Shown one piece after another: positions 55,304-64,000 of a DNA stretch of 64,000 nucleotides (position 1 is its first letter; each line of letters begins with the position of its first letter). Source of the DNA: an uncultured Neptuniibacter sp. (GTDB lineage: Bacteria; Pseudomonadota; Gammaproteobacteria; Pseudomonadales; Balneatricaceae); contig NZ_CANMIR010000005.1 of the NCBI RefSeq assembly GCF_947498015.1, forward strand, positions 161,551 to 225,550, given 5' to 3'. The notes under the pieces are model-generated. The model saw only the letters and a program-made list of their open reading frames with translations, ran no database searches and had not been told where the DNA came from. A program made the translations under genes and the position numbers.

Positions 55304-55320
55304 GATGTTCGCCCACCCCT

Positions 55321-55388
55321 ATCCACTGATTATTCCTGCCAAACTTATAGATTTAAACAGAATTGGCTTTTGTGATTGCCCAGTGGAT
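55321..55388. repeat. Nested inverted repeat in the parC-DGC gap
   Basis: ATCCACTG (55321-55328) pairs with CAGTGGAT (55381-55388). Inside it GCCAA pairs with TTGGC. The remaining gene-free DNA to 55568 is A/T-rich and shows only the promoter listed next. Confidence 0.35.
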
Positions 55389-55494
55389 GTTTGTTTTTTA
55401 ATATTTTTCAAAAATTAACTCATTGTTTCTAAAGCTGTTTTTTTATGAATATTGCTGTGTATCAGTTAACCGTAAGAAAGTTGTGGCTACTCGA

Positions 55495-55524
55495 TTGAAT
55501 GCGACTTCAAACAGACGGTATGAT
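55495..55524 (+). promoter_or_regulatory. Sigma-70-type promoter of the 55569 gene
   Basis: TTGAAT (55495-55500) and TATGAT (55519-55524) are separated by 18 bp, 45 bp before the ATG. Both hexamers match the consensus well. Confidence 0.6.
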
Positions 55525-55568
55525 CTTGTGCACTTTTTATACATTCACTTATTGAGGTTGTCAGCGTC

Positions 55569-56804
55569 ATGGATGGACGTTTGGTTCGCAAACGGTATGG
55601 ACGACGAATTGCGTTTTTAGCGACTACTCTATTGGCTGGTATCCTGTTGATGGGGTGCTTTCTGCTCTACCTTTCGATGGAAACACGCCAGACCTGGAAT
55701 GATTACAGTATTCATTCTGAAGGAAGAACCACGGCGCTCTCAGAGCTACATCGCGCGGTGGGTTACGGTGGTTTCATCCATAATTTCAAGAACTACGTCC
55801 TTCGTAAAGATAGCGAACTACTGTCACGTTTGAGTCAGGATATTGAGAGAATCGATGCCGCACTGTTGCGTTACTCAAAACTGCCTCTGTCATCGGTTGA
55901 GAAGCGATCACTGGCGATCATCTCGGATGGTCTGGATCAGTATCGGGCCAATCTGACGATCGCTGAAAAGGCGATCAGGGTAGGTCTAAGTAGCGGGGAG
56001 ATCGATCGCCAAGTCAGGGTGAATGATGAAGCTGCGCTTCAGGCATTCCGGGCCTTGCAACAGGAAGCTTATCGATATAACTACAGCATTAGTAGTGAGA
56101 TGAACCAGCGGATCGCAGGGCTGATTAATGCGCTACTTTTAGGTTTGCTGTCGATGCCCTTTGTGATCATGGCTGCTTATCATTATCACAGTGTTATTGG
56201 ACGCTTTATCTCCCTAAGGCAGGAGAAGCATGAGGTTGAGCAGGCGCTGGAGAGTAAGTCTGCTCAGGTTGCATTGGCTGAAGAAAATCACCTGCGTATG
56301 GCATATGAGGCGCACCATTGTGAACTGACTCAGGTGGCTAATCGAAAAGCCTTTATGAAAAATGGTCAGCGACTCTTAGATGAAGCGGTACAGGAGGGGC
56401 GATCCCTGTCAGTGCTGTTTGTTGATGTCGATGATTTTAAAGCGATCAATGATAATTATGGTCATGAGGTGGGTGATCGGGTACTTGTGGAGGTCGCCAA
56501 GCGTCTGACCGTCGTGCTTCGTGAGGGTGATTTTGTGGCTCGTATTGGCGGTGATGAGTTCGCTGTGATGATCAGGTGCGGTGAGAGTTGGCCAGATGCT
56601 CAACGCTTAGCTGAACGGCTGCTGGAAGAGTTGAACGAAGATTATAATCATATCGTCGATGGTTTAAGTGTGAGCTGCTCAGTAGGCGGTGCTTACTGCC
56701 CCGATGAGGGTATTGAAATTGATCAGTTAATCCGGGTGGCGGATGAGCGTATGTACTGTGTGAAAAAAAGCGGTAAGAACGGAGTTTTCCTGCAGGAGGC
56801 CTGA
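55569..56804 (+). CDS. Membrane diguanylate cyclase
   Basis: The 411-residue protein has a membrane segment (about 13-35), a helical periplasmic sensor region (about 36-185), a second segment (about 187-208), a short coiled coil and a GGDEF domain (about 250-408). ARIGGDEF is intact, and an RxxD inhibitory site (REGD) lies five residues before it, so it should make c-di-GMP with product feedback. A terminator-like palindrome follows the stop. Confidence 0.92.
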   Translation: MDGRLVRKRYGRRIAFLATTLLAGILLMGCFLLYLSMETRQTWNDYSIHSEGRTTALSELHRAVGYGGFIHNFKNYVLRKDSELLSRLSQDIERIDAALLRYSKLPLSSVEKRSLAIISDGLDQYRANLTIAEKAIRVGLSSGEIDRQVRVNDEAALQAFRALQQEAYRYNYSISSEMNQRIAGLINALLLGLLSMPFVIMAAYHYHSVIGRFISLRQEKHEVEQALESKSAQVALAEENHLRMAYEAHHCELTQVANRKAFMKNGQRLLDEAVQEGRSLSVLFVDVDDFKAINDNYGHEVGDRVLVEVAKRLTVVLREGDFVARIGGDEFAVMIRCGESWPDAQRLAERLLEELNEDYNHIVDGLSVSCSVGGAYCPDEGIEIDQLIRVADERMYCVKKSGKNGVFLQEA

Positions 56805-56823
56805 ATTCAGGCTGCTATTTTTT
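56799..56823 (+). terminator. Palindromic terminator after the diguanylate cyclase
   Basis: The 14-bp perfect palindrome GCCTGAATTCAGGC, which includes the gene's stop codon, is followed five bases later by six T. The next gene is convergent and ends at 56815. Confidence 0.65.
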
Positions 56824-58425
56824 AAAGATCTTAGTCAGCAGGTGGTTAGCTTGTTTTTGCAGCAGTGTTTGATGCTTGGGAGTCACTTTTAGCAGCAGCA
56901 CTTTATCTTCATCTTCACGCCGGATGTCGGCACCCTTCAGCATCGCTTCTTTCAATAGGGGAGCTTCTGTCAGGGCAGTATGACTGATCAGTTCATTACT
57001 ATGTGTGGTTCGGGTCAGGAAATGAGCCTCCTCTTTAACCAGGTCGTACTTGTTATGATGTCCTCTCGCGAGGGACATCTGCAAACTCAGGACCGGCTGA
57101 AATCCTTTGATGCGGGAGTGGTTAAAGCCTTTGTAGAGCAGTGAGAACAGCATCGCTGCACATAGCGCATTGGTTCCATGAGAGTCATGATCATCATGCA
57201 GCTCAAAGCGGAGCAAAATATCATGATTATCCAGCTGTTCGGCTTCCCCGTTATAGATTCTTGCCACCTGCTTGGCCAGATAGTGATACACGTTCAGCAG
57301 AGTGGCCTTGTCATCGGCAGACATATTGTCCGAGCTGGCCGTGGTACTGTCGATATAAAACAGATAGATCGCTTCTTGAGGAGGCAGAATCAGTTCAAGT
57401 TCATGCTCAAATGAGTACAGGTCCAGTTGTACCTCCTCTCTTTCGGCCTGCTCCCTGAACAGTGGGTTCTCGGTTTTGGGTGCGTAGGGTGCTTCTTTTG
57501 GAGCCCTGGTCGACTCTGTATCCGTAAAAACTAGGGTTTCGGCGTTGAGTTCAGCGGATGGTTCCAGATCCTCAGGGTGATGTTCGAATTTAGGCATCTG
57601 GGGGCTTGTATCATGTGCAGGCTTGAGCAGATCAACCAGCTCTTCTGTGTGGTATTGATCTTCAGCTTTCCCTTTCTGCTGCTTATCGACGCTCTCTGGT
57701 TGAGGTGATGCCTGGCGCTCCTGAAGTGTTTGTGCACAGGGAGCTTGGTCAGGTGGTGTTGCTTCTGTTGTGCCCTCAGCGAGGGGCTCAGCATGCACAG
57801 GTCTTTCTTGCAGCGTTGATGGAGTAGATTGCTGTGCGGACTGAAACGCAAGAGTCTCTTCAAAATTCAGTTCATAGCCCGACTCCTGTTCATCTTCTTT
57901 AGACCCAGAGGTTGTTTGCTCTTCTGGCATTCGGTTTAAGAGCCAGTAGAGCAGGGTCAGAGCAAACGTGATGGTTGCCAGAAAAATGATGGTGAGAGGC
58001 CATAACTGTTGTGTGAGCATCTGATGAATCGGGACAGTGTTGAGCCATAAAGTGACACTGCCGATCGCTCTGTCCTGTTGGAACAGCTGCTGTTCTATCT
58101 TCAGGGGTGTGGAACTGCCTGCCCGGGCAATCACAATCCTGTTGTCATCCTGAACCTGTAGCCCTTTGATGTAGCTGATACCTTCCAGCTCATTCAGCAG
58201 GTAATTCAGACTGACCCGATCCTCTGACAGCAGCAGTGGGCGGATCAGTAGTGTACTTTGGCTGCTGAGGCTTTCACCCAGTTTGAGGGTCTCATTCTCT
58301 GCCTGACGTGAACTGGCAAAAAACAGATACAGTGCGCTGATCATAAAGCCTGAAAGCAGGATAACCCCAAGGATAAATACCAGGTTATGTCTACGGTAGA
58401 GGCGATTGTTGGAAGAGTCAGTCAC
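56815..58425 (-). CDS. AhpA/YtjB-like membrane protein with long disordered linker
   Basis: The 536-residue protein has two membrane segments (about 14-35 and 143-163) around a small periplasmic domain (ISYIKGLQVQDDNRIVIARA, VTLWLNTVPI), an arrangement like the AhpA/SMP_2 family. A charged Glu/Gln/Pro-rich stretch (about 170-330) is probably disordered. A cytoplasmic C-terminal domain of about 200 residues follows (LILPPQEAIYLFYID, LLRFELHDDHDSHG) that I do not recognise. Function unknown. It is divergent from proA. Confidence 0.75.
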   Translation of the reverse strand: MTDSSNNRLYRRHNLVFILGVILLSGFMISALYLFFASSRQAENETLKLGESLSSQSTLLIRPLLLSEDRVSLNYLLNELEGISYIKGLQVQDDNRIVIARAGSSTPLKIEQQLFQQDRAIGSVTLWLNTVPIHQMLTQQLWPLTIIFLATITFALTLLYWLLNRMPEEQTTSGSKEDEQESGYELNFEETLAFQSAQQSTPSTLQERPVHAEPLAEGTTEATPPDQAPCAQTLQERQASPQPESVDKQQKGKAEDQYHTEELVDLLKPAHDTSPQMPKFEHHPEDLEPSAELNAETLVFTDTESTRAPKEAPYAPKTENPLFREQAEREEVQLDLYSFEHELELILPPQEAIYLFYIDSTTASSDNMSADDKATLLNVYHYLAKQVARIYNGEAEQLDNHDILLRFELHDDHDSHGTNALCAAMLFSLLYKGFNHSRIKGFQPVLSLQMSLARGHHNKYDLVKEEAHFLTRTTHSNELISHTALTEAPLLKEAMLKGADIRREDEDKVLLLKVTPKHQTLLQKQANHLLTKIFKK

Positions 58426-58510
58426 GGATGTTTATCAGCTCAATTTGGGATGCAGGTGCAGATAATAACAGCTCATCCCATCTAGGGTGAATATCAATTA
58501 CATTAGAGGT

Positions 58511-58538
58511 ATGACCGGACTGCTGCTGACGTTATAAT
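58511..58538 (+). promoter_or_regulatory. Promoter of the proA operon
   Basis: TATAAT (58533-58538) is a perfect -10; ATGACC (58511-58516) is a 4-of-6 -35 at 16 bp. The predicted start is about 22 bp before the proA ATG, whose RBS is GGAAGG. Confidence 0.6.
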
Positions 58539-58566
58539 AAGCGGCTTATCGATAGGAAGGACGGCT

Positions 58567-59823
58567 ATGAACGTACAAGAATATATGATCGAACTGGGTG
58601 AGCAGGCGCGAGACGCTGCACGTTTAGTCGCAAAAGCAGATACTAACCTGAAAAATCAGGCGTTGCTGGCAATGGCTGATGCTATCGATAGCAGCCGACC
58701 GGCATTGAAGGATGCAAACGCTAAAGATCTTGAAAATGGCCGTCAGAATGGATTGGACGATGCAATGCTGGATCGCCTGGAGCTGACAGATGAGCGTATC
58801 GATACCATGATTGAAGGCTTACGTCAGGTGGCGTCACTGCCAGATCCTGTGGGTGCCATTAATGACCTGAAATACCTGCCAAGTGGGATTCAGGTGGGTA
58901 AGATGCGTGTGCCGCTAGGTGTCATTGGCATCATCTATGAGTCACGTCCAAATGTTACCGTAGAGGCTGCTAGTCTCTGCCTGAAGTCAGGTAATGCCAC
59001 AATCCTGCGTGGTGGTTCTGAAGCGATTAACTCCAATCAGGCAGTTGCTGCATGCATTAAACAGGGGCTGGCTGCGGCTGGATTACCTGAAACTGCTGTG
59101 CAGGTGGTAGAGACAACCGATCGCGAGGCTGTAGGCCAGTTGATCACCATGCCTGAATACGTCGATGTTATTGTCCCTCGTGGCGGCAAAGGGTTGATTG
59201 AACGAATCAGCCGTGATGCCAAAGTGACGGTGATTAAGCACCTTGATGGGATCTGTCATGTGTATATTGACGATCAGGCTGATAAAGGTAAGGCTGTCAA
59301 TGTCTCTCTGAATGCTAAAACGCATCGTTACGGTACCTGTAATACGATGGAAACGTTGTTGGTTCATTCCAATATCGCAGCAGAAGTCCTACCTGAACTG
59401 GCGGAACGTTATCAGGCCGTTGGCGTTGAACTGCGCGGTTGTGAACGAACGCTGGCGTTGCTGCCTTTCATTAATGCAGCGACAGAAGAGGATTGGGCAA
59501 CTGAATATCTGGCACCGATTTTGTCTGTGAAACTGGTGGATAGTATGGATGAAGCGATTCGTCATATTAACCGCTATGGATCACATCACACAGATTCAAT
59601 CATCACTGAGAATTACACCAAATCACGTTCATTCCTGAGGGAGGTGGATTCCAGCTCTGTGATGGTCAATGCATCTACCCGTTTCGCTGATGGCTTTGAA
59701 TATGGATTAGGTGCTGAGATCGGGATCTCAACCGATAAAATCCATGCGCGCGGCCCAGTGGGACTGGATGGACTGACCTCAGAGAAATATGTTGTGCTGG
59801 GTGACGGTCATATCCGCCAATAA
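58567..59823 (+). CDS. proA: Gamma-glutamyl phosphate reductase
   Basis: ProA reduces gamma-glutamyl phosphate to glutamate semialdehyde in proline synthesis. The 418-residue aldehyde-dehydrogenase-fold protein has [36 protein letters not shown], the catalytic Cys258 in [14 protein letters not shown], and [22 protein letters not shown]. It is first in proA-nadD-rsfS-rlmH-mrdA-rodA; nadD follows after 13 bp. Confidence 0.97.
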   Translation: MNVQEYMIELGEQARDAARLVAKADTNLKNQALLAMADAIDSSRPALKDANAKDLENGRQNGLDDAMLDRLELTDERIDTMIEGLRQVASLPDPVGAINDLKYLPSGIQVGKMRVPLGVIGIIYESRPNVTVEAASLCLKSGNATILRGGSEAINSNQAVAACIKQGLAAAGLPETAVQVVETTDREAVGQLITMPEYVDVIVPRGGKGLIERISRDAKVTVIKHLDGICHVYIDDQADKGKAVNVSLNAKTHRYGTCNTMETLLVHSNIAAEVLPELAERYQAVGVELRGCERTLALLPFINAATEEDWATEYLAPILSVKLVDSMDEAIRHINRYGSHHTDSIITENYTKSRSFLREVDSSSVMVNASTRFADGFEYGLGAEIGISTDKIHARGPVGLDGLTSEKYVVLGDGHIRQ

Positions 59824-59836
59824 GGCTGAACGATAG

Positions 59837-60487
59837 ATGCAGTCTGATGCGTTTGTGTTTATGGGGGGGACATTTGATCCCATCCATAACGGTCACCTGA
59901 GAACAGCACTGGAAATTCGTCAGTGGATGGGCGTTGAGCAGGTCTGCCTGATTCCATCAAAAACACCTGTGCACCGGGCGGAGCCCGGGCGCACGTCTGA
60001 ACAGCGTTTTGAGATGGTCCGGCTCGCAGTGGCTGGTGAAAACGAGCTCTGCGCGGATGACCGGGAGATCAGCTCAGTAAAAGCGTCATATTCCCTTTAC
60101 ACCCTGCAATCGCTCCGTCAGGAGATGGGAGCAGACAGGCCGATCTGTATGGTGATGGGGATGGATTCATATCAGACGTTAACACAGTGGTATGAGTGGG
60201 AGCGATTTACCGATTACGCCCATCTGATTGTTGTGAAGCGTCCAGGTTATGAACAGCCAAAAGATCAACTGTTAACCCAATTTACCAACCAGCATAAGGT
60301 GGAATGCCTGGCAGAGGTATTATCACAACCTGCTGGAAAGGTACTGTTCCACGAGCTAACGCCTCTGGGAATCTCTGCAACCCAGATCAGGGAGACGATT
60401 GCTCGGGGAGAATCACCCCGATATCTGTTTCCTGATGCGGTATGGCAATATATACAAGATAACCGTTTATACGGTTTAACTAACTGA
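59837..60487 (+). CDS. nadD: Nicotinate-nucleotide adenylyltransferase
   Basis: NadD makes deamido-NAD from nicotinate mononucleotide and ATP. The 216 residues show the nucleotidyltransferase motifs MGGTFDPIHNGHLRTAL and PLGISATQIRE (ISxTxxR type). Length is normal. rsfS follows after 9 bp. Confidence 0.96.
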   Translation: MQSDAFVFMGGTFDPIHNGHLRTALEIRQWMGVEQVCLIPSKTPVHRAEPGRTSEQRFEMVRLAVAGENELCADDREISSVKASYSLYTLQSLRQEMGADRPICMVMGMDSYQTLTQWYEWERFTDYAHLIVVKRPGYEQPKDQLLTQFTNQHKVECLAEVLSQPAGKVLFHELTPLGISATQIRETIARGESPRYLFPDAVWQYIQDNRLYGLTN

Positions 60488-60496
60488 AGCGAACAC

Positions 60497-60829
60497 ATGC
60501 AAACTGAAAAAGTATTAGAACTGGTGCACACCGCACTGGAAGATATGAAGGCTAAAGAGATCGTCGACCTGGATGTTAAAGGTCGTTCAACAGTCACTGA
60601 CTATATGGTCATCGCCAGCGGTACATCAAAACGCCATGTTGCTGCGGTGGCTGAAGAGGTGATTGTTAAGGTGAAGGAAGCTGGTTTAATGCCTTTAGGG
60701 GCTGAAGGGCAGGCTGCTAATGATTGGGTTTTGGTCGATCTGGGGGATGTGGTAGTGCATGTCATGATGCCAGATGCCCGCTCTTTCTATGACCTTGAGC
60801 GCCTCTGGGGCGTTGAAGCGGATGCCTGA
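60497..60829 (+). CDS. rsfS: Ribosomal silencing factor RsfS
   Basis: RsfS binds L14 on the 50S subunit and blocks subunit joining when nutrients are short. The 110 residues have the DUF143 core: DLDVKGRSTVTDYMVIASG, RHVAAVAEEV, NDWVLVDLGDVVVHVM and RSFYDLERLW. rlmH follows after 6 bp, the usual gene pair. Confidence 0.96.
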   Translation: MQTEKVLELVHTALEDMKAKEIVDLDVKGRSTVTDYMVIASGTSKRHVAAVAEEVIVKVKEAGLMPLGAEGQAANDWVLVDLGDVVVHVMMPDARSFYDLERLWGVEADA

Positions 60830-60835
60830 TCTGGT

Positions 60836-61303
60836 ATGAAGATCAGAATTATTGCCGTCGGCGGTAAAATGCCCTCATGGGTCAATGAGGGCTACAACGA
60901 ATACGTCAAACGCCTGCCGGCTGATTTCCAGATTGAGATGGTTGAAATTCCTCTGGGGCATCGTGGCAAAAGTAGCGATCTCGCACGGGCTAAAAAACAG
61001 GAAGGTGACCAGATGTTGGCTGCCATCCCTAAGGGCGATCGGATTATCGCCCTGGAAGTGCTAGGCAAAAACTGGTCGACTGAAAAACTCGCCGCTCAGG
61101 TTGAAGATTGGCGGATGGATGGTCGTAATATCAGTCTGCTGATCGGCGGGCCCGACGGTTTGGATCCGCGTTGCTCCTCGCAGGCGGATCAGAAATGGTC
61201 ACTTTCTGCACTCACTCTCCCGCACCCACTGGTACGAGTACTGCTGGCTGAGCAACTTTATCGAGCCTGGACTGTCATTCAGGGACACCCTTACCACAAG
61301 TAG
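60836..61303 (+). CDS. rlmH: 23S rRNA (pseudouridine1915-N3)-methyltransferase RlmH
   Basis: RlmH methylates pseudouridine 1915 in helix 69 of 23S rRNA. The 155-residue SPOUT protein begins [17 protein letters not shown] and has [27 protein letters not shown] and the C-terminal YHK end needed for catalysis. mrdA follows after 15 bp. Confidence 0.97.
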   Translation: MKIRIIAVGGKMPSWVNEGYNEYVKRLPADFQIEMVEIPLGHRGKSSDLARAKKQEGDQMLAAIPKGDRIIALEVLGKNWSTEKLAAQVEDWRMDGRNISLLIGGPDGLDPRCSSQADQKWSLSALTLPHPLVRVLLAEQLYRAWTVIQGHPYHK

Positions 61304-61318
61304 AAGAACCAGTTTGCT

Positions 61319-63217
61319 ATGGCTGCTGAACGGTTAAAAGATCATTCGAGAGAGAGTCGCACCTTTACTGCACGTGCGCTACTTGCGTTTGTAATTGTCG
61401 TGGTGCTGTTGGGAGTCCTGTTGGGGCGTCTCTATTACCTACAGGTAGTGGAATATGACCGCTATGTAGCGATGTCAGAAGATAACCGTGTACAGCTGCA
61501 GCCGGTCCCGCCCACGCGTGGGCTGATCTACGACCGTAATGGTGTTCTGCTCGCCGATAACCGCCCCAGCTACAGTGTGACCATCCTTAAAGAGGAAGTT
61601 AAGGATCTGGATAAGACCCTTGCTGATCTGAGAAAGCTGATCCCTATTAGTGATCGTGAGATCGAGCGCTTTGAGAAGCGTTTGCGTCAGCGTCGCCGCT
61701 CTTTCGAATCTGTCCCGGTTCGGTTCCGCCTGTCGGAGGAGGAGATTGCCAAAATATCGGTAAATTATCACCGCCTTCCGGGGGTCAGAGTTGAGGCTGA
61801 GCTGATTCGTTACTACCCCTATGGGGAATCATTGGTACATGCGATGGGGTATGTGGGTCGAATCAATGAGAAGGAGTTGAAAGCGGTTGATGAAACCAAC
61901 TATGCGGCGACTCACTACATCGGCAAGCTCGGTATCGAGAAATTTTATGAGGATCAGTTGCACGGCGAAGTTGGCTTTCAGAAAGTTGAGACCAATGCCC
62001 GGGGCCGAGTCATGAGGGTACTGGAGCGCACTGATCCAAAACCCGGAAGTGATCTGATGCTTCATCTGGATCTTCGCCTGCAGCAGATAACTGAAAAACT
62101 GCTGGAGGGTCGTAGGGCCTCAGTGGTTGCGATTGATCCCAAATCAGGCGGGATCCTGACGATGGTTTCTACACCTGCCTATGATCCCAATATGTTTGTA
62201 ACGGGTATCTCATCGAAAAATTATAATGCACTACGAGAATCCAGTGATCTGCCGCTGTTTAACCGTGCGATACGCGGGCGTTACCCACCCGGATCGACGG
62301 TAAAACCGATCATCGCACTCTCTGCGATCGATTCCGGAGCGGTCACTCCTGGCTATACCATCTTTGATCCGGGCTTCTATACCCTGACGCATGGAGGCAG
62401 GAAATATCGAGATTGGAAACGGGGAGGTCATGGGAAGGTTGATATGTACGATTCCCTGGCTCAATCTTGTGACGTTTGGTACTACAGTGTGGCCCATAAG
62501 ATGGGGGTGGATCCGATGTCGGATTACCTGGGGCGTTTCGGCTTTGGATCGGTAACCAGTCTTGATCTACCGGAAGCTCTGGGCGCTATTTTGCCCTCTA
62601 AAGAGTGGAAAAAGCAGGCCCGCAAAGCATCATGGTATACCGGTGACTCTCTGAACCTGAGTATCGGACAGGGATTTCTGGTGGCGACCCCGTTGCAACT
62701 GGCGACAGCCACGGCTGTGATTGCCAATCGGGGAAAATGGGCGGTCCCAAGAATGTTAAAAGGGGTTCAGACTGTTGATGAGATGGGCGAAATCTCAATT
62801 GATATGCCCGACATCTCAGGTATCAAGCTGCCTCCTGAAGATGTTGCACTCAATAATGAAAAACATTGGGATGACATCATTCATGGAATGCGTGAGGTGA
62901 TGCACGGGGAGAGAGGTACCGCACGACGCGCTGGGGCTAACTCAGCTTATGAGATCGCTGGGAAAACCGGAACCGCTCAGGTTGTCGGGATTAAACAGGA
63001 TGAGAAGTATGATGCTGAAAAGCTGGCTGAGATCCATCGTGACCACGCCCTCTTTGTTGCATTTGCTCCCATTGACGATCCGCAGATCGCTATAGCGGTT
63101 ATTGTTGAAAATGGTGGCGGTGGATCATCGACCGCCGCACCTATTGCCCGGAAGGTGATGGATGCTTACCTTTTAGGGATTGATCCGATACAGGAGAGTG
63201 AGGGCAGTGCCGAATGA
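61319..63217 (+). CDS. mrdA: Penicillin-binding protein 2
   Basis: PBP2 is the elongasome transpeptidase that crosslinks side-wall peptidoglycan with RodA. The 632 residues have a membrane anchor (about 21-43), the non-catalytic pedestal with RGLIYDRNG and the transpeptidase domain. Catalytic motifs are PPGSTVKPI (SxxK), SCDVWYYSV (SxD) and AGKTGTAQV (KTG). Its stop overlaps the rodA start by 4 bp. Confidence 0.97.
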   Translation: MAAERLKDHSRESRTFTARALLAFVIVVVLLGVLLGRLYYLQVVEYDRYVAMSEDNRVQLQPVPPTRGLIYDRNGVLLADNRPSYSVTILKEEVKDLDKTLADLRKLIPISDREIERFEKRLRQRRRSFESVPVRFRLSEEEIAKISVNYHRLPGVRVEAELIRYYPYGESLVHAMGYVGRINEKELKAVDETNYAATHYIGKLGIEKFYEDQLHGEVGFQKVETNARGRVMRVLERTDPKPGSDLMLHLDLRLQQITEKLLEGRRASVVAIDPKSGGILTMVSTPAYDPNMFVTGISSKNYNALRESSDLPLFNRAIRGRYPPGSTVKPIIALSAIDSGAVTPGYTIFDPGFYTLTHGGRKYRDWKRGGHGKVDMYDSLAQSCDVWYYSVAHKMGVDPMSDYLGRFGFGSVTSLDLPEALGAILPSKEWKKQARKASWYTGDSLNLSIGQGFLVATPLQLATATAVIANRGKWAVPRMLKGVQTVDEMGEISIDMPDISGIKLPPEDVALNNEKHWDDIIHGMREVMHGERGTARRAGANSAYEIAGKTGTAQVVGIKQDEKYDAEKLAEIHRDHALFVAFAPIDDPQIAIAVIVENGGGGSSTAAPIARKVMDAYLLGIDPIQESEGSAE

Positions 63218-64000
63218 TGGGGCGTGAATTTCAACGTTATATGCCAGAAGCGCATGATCACCTGCGCCAGCGCCCCAGCTTGTGGAGTTATACTCACCTT
63301 GATGGTTGGCTACTGTTCCTTCTGATTCTGCTTTGCGGGTTTGGCTTGTTTGTCCTTTACAGTGCATCCGGACAGGATATGGGCTATGTGACCCGACAAG
63401 CGATCCGTATGGGTGCGGGTTTTGTCGTCATGATATTTCTTGCACAGCTGACGCCGCGCTTTTTAGGTCGCTGGGCTCCCTGGCTCTATGTGATAGGGGT
63501 GGGGTTGCTGGTCGGGGTGCTGCTATTTGGCGTTGGGGCAAAAGGGGCACAGCGATGGATCGCTTTACCGGGATTCCGCTTTCAGCCATCTGAAATTATG
63601 AAGCTCGTCCTCCCTTTGACGGTGGCATTCTATCTGGCTCATCGCCCTCTGCCGCCGGGCTTTAAGCATATTATTATCAGTTTGGTTTTGATCGGTATGC
63701 CGACGGTCATGATCATGAAACAGCCAGACCTGGGCACCTCGCTGTTAATCGCTGCATCAGGGGTGTTTGTGCTGCTGTTATCAGGCATCTTGTGGCGTTA
63801 TATCCTGACAGCATTTGGCTTGGCTGCTGCTGCACTGCCCGGGCTTTGGGCGGTGATGAAAGACTATCAGAAGCAGCGGGTGTTAACCTTTCTTGATCCC
63901 GAAAGTGATCCGCTGGGTTCCGGTTGGAACATTATCCAGTCAAAAACAGCGATCGGTTCCGGGGGCGTTTCCGGTAAAGGCTGGCTGAGTGGCACTCAAT
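63214..64000 (+). CDS. rodA: Rod shape-determining protein RodA, N-terminal part
   Basis: The frame from ATG 63214 stays open to the end of the window (about 262 residues seen). It shows a SEDS glycosyltransferase: several membrane segments, [54 protein letters not shown] and the start of the [17 protein letters not shown] loop. RodA polymerises lipid II with PBP2. The start overlaps the mrdA stop (ATGA); a second ATG follows at 63217. The 3' end is outside the window. Confidence 0.96.
   Translation, partial: MMGREFQRYMPEAHDHLRQRPSLWSYTHLDGWLLFLLILLCGFGLFVLYSASGQDMGYVTRQAIRMGAGFVVMIFLAQLTPRFLGRWAPWLYVIGVGLLVGVLLFGVGAKGAQRWIALPGFRFQPSEIMKLVLPLTVAFYLAHRPLPPGFKHIIISLVLIGMPTVMIMKQPDLGTSLLIAASGVFVLLLSGILWRYILTAFGLAAAALPGLWAVMKDYQKQRVLTFLDPESDPLGSGWNIIQSKTAIGSGGVSGKGWLSGTQ

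Noticed and set aside
58505..58511. AGAGGTA upstream of proA as a NarL site
   Set aside because: A single heptamer with no inverted partner at 2 bp; expected by chance.

Overview
The window looks like a chromosomal segment of a facultatively anaerobic, nitrate-respiring gammaproteobacterium. Gene order at both ends is classic for the class: ffh-rpsP-rimM-trmD-rplS; nudF-yqiB-cpdA-yqiA-parE-parC; proA-nadD-rsfS-rlmH-mrdA-rodA. The translated proteins resemble Pseudomonas/Oceanospirillales versions most. A marine Oceanospirillaceae-like host is my inference and is not proven here. I see no insertion sequences, prophage, CRISPR array, tRNA or rRNA.

Layout. 1-11.3 kb is housekeeping: end of ffh, rpsP-rimM-trmD-rplS, an unknown membrane-anchored protein, xerD-dsbC, hom-thrC, a DUF218 protein, recJ and a small acidic protein. 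11.4-16.6 kb holds genes for growth without oxygen: ubiU-ubiV with convergent ubiT (O2-independent ubiquinone synthesis), then nrdD, a separate 54-residue glycyl-radical piece, and nrdG (anaerobic dNTP synthesis). 16.6-20.8 kb has a PP2C phosphatase-protein kinase fusion behind a NasA-type nitrate transporter, then a 900-bp gene-free, highly structured region. 20.8-24.5 kb is a large CHASE-PAS-GGDEF-EAL-CZB protein. 24.6-39.1 kb is the nitrate respiration block: narL-narX on the minus strand; narK1-narK2-narGHJI, a cytoplasmic parvulin and a beta carbonic anhydrase on the plus strand. 39.2-43.7 kb is moaA, a DNR-like Crp/Fnr regulator, a DGC-domain protein, moaB, moeA and mobA (molybdenum cofactor). 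43.8-64 kb returns to housekeeping genes, with two more GGDEF/EAL-type proteins, a SulP transporter and an AhpA-like membrane protein interspersed.

How it works together. NarX/NarL sense nitrate and an FNR/ANR/DNR-type protein senses low oxygen or NO. Their binding sites are readable in the DNA: five FNR-type boxes (TTGAT-N4-ATCAA) and four 7-2-7 NarL sites. In the nasA-like, narK1 and narG promoters the NarL site and the FNR box are exactly 52 bp apart, centre to centre. In each case a -10-like hexamer lies about 32 bp beyond the FNR box, the class II geometry. One FNR box between ubiT and nrdD is placed to drive both divergent genes. Nitrate uptake, NarGHI, its cofactor, its quinone and anaerobic dNTP supply thus appear co-regulated.

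The most unusual items are: nrdD separated from its glycyl-radical domain by an in-frame TAA with a new RBS and ATG; the fixed NarL/FNR spacing; the bidirectional FNR promoter; a candidate structured RNA at about 20.24-20.57 kb with two competing helices just after it; and a promoter-proximal hairpin leader on moaA.
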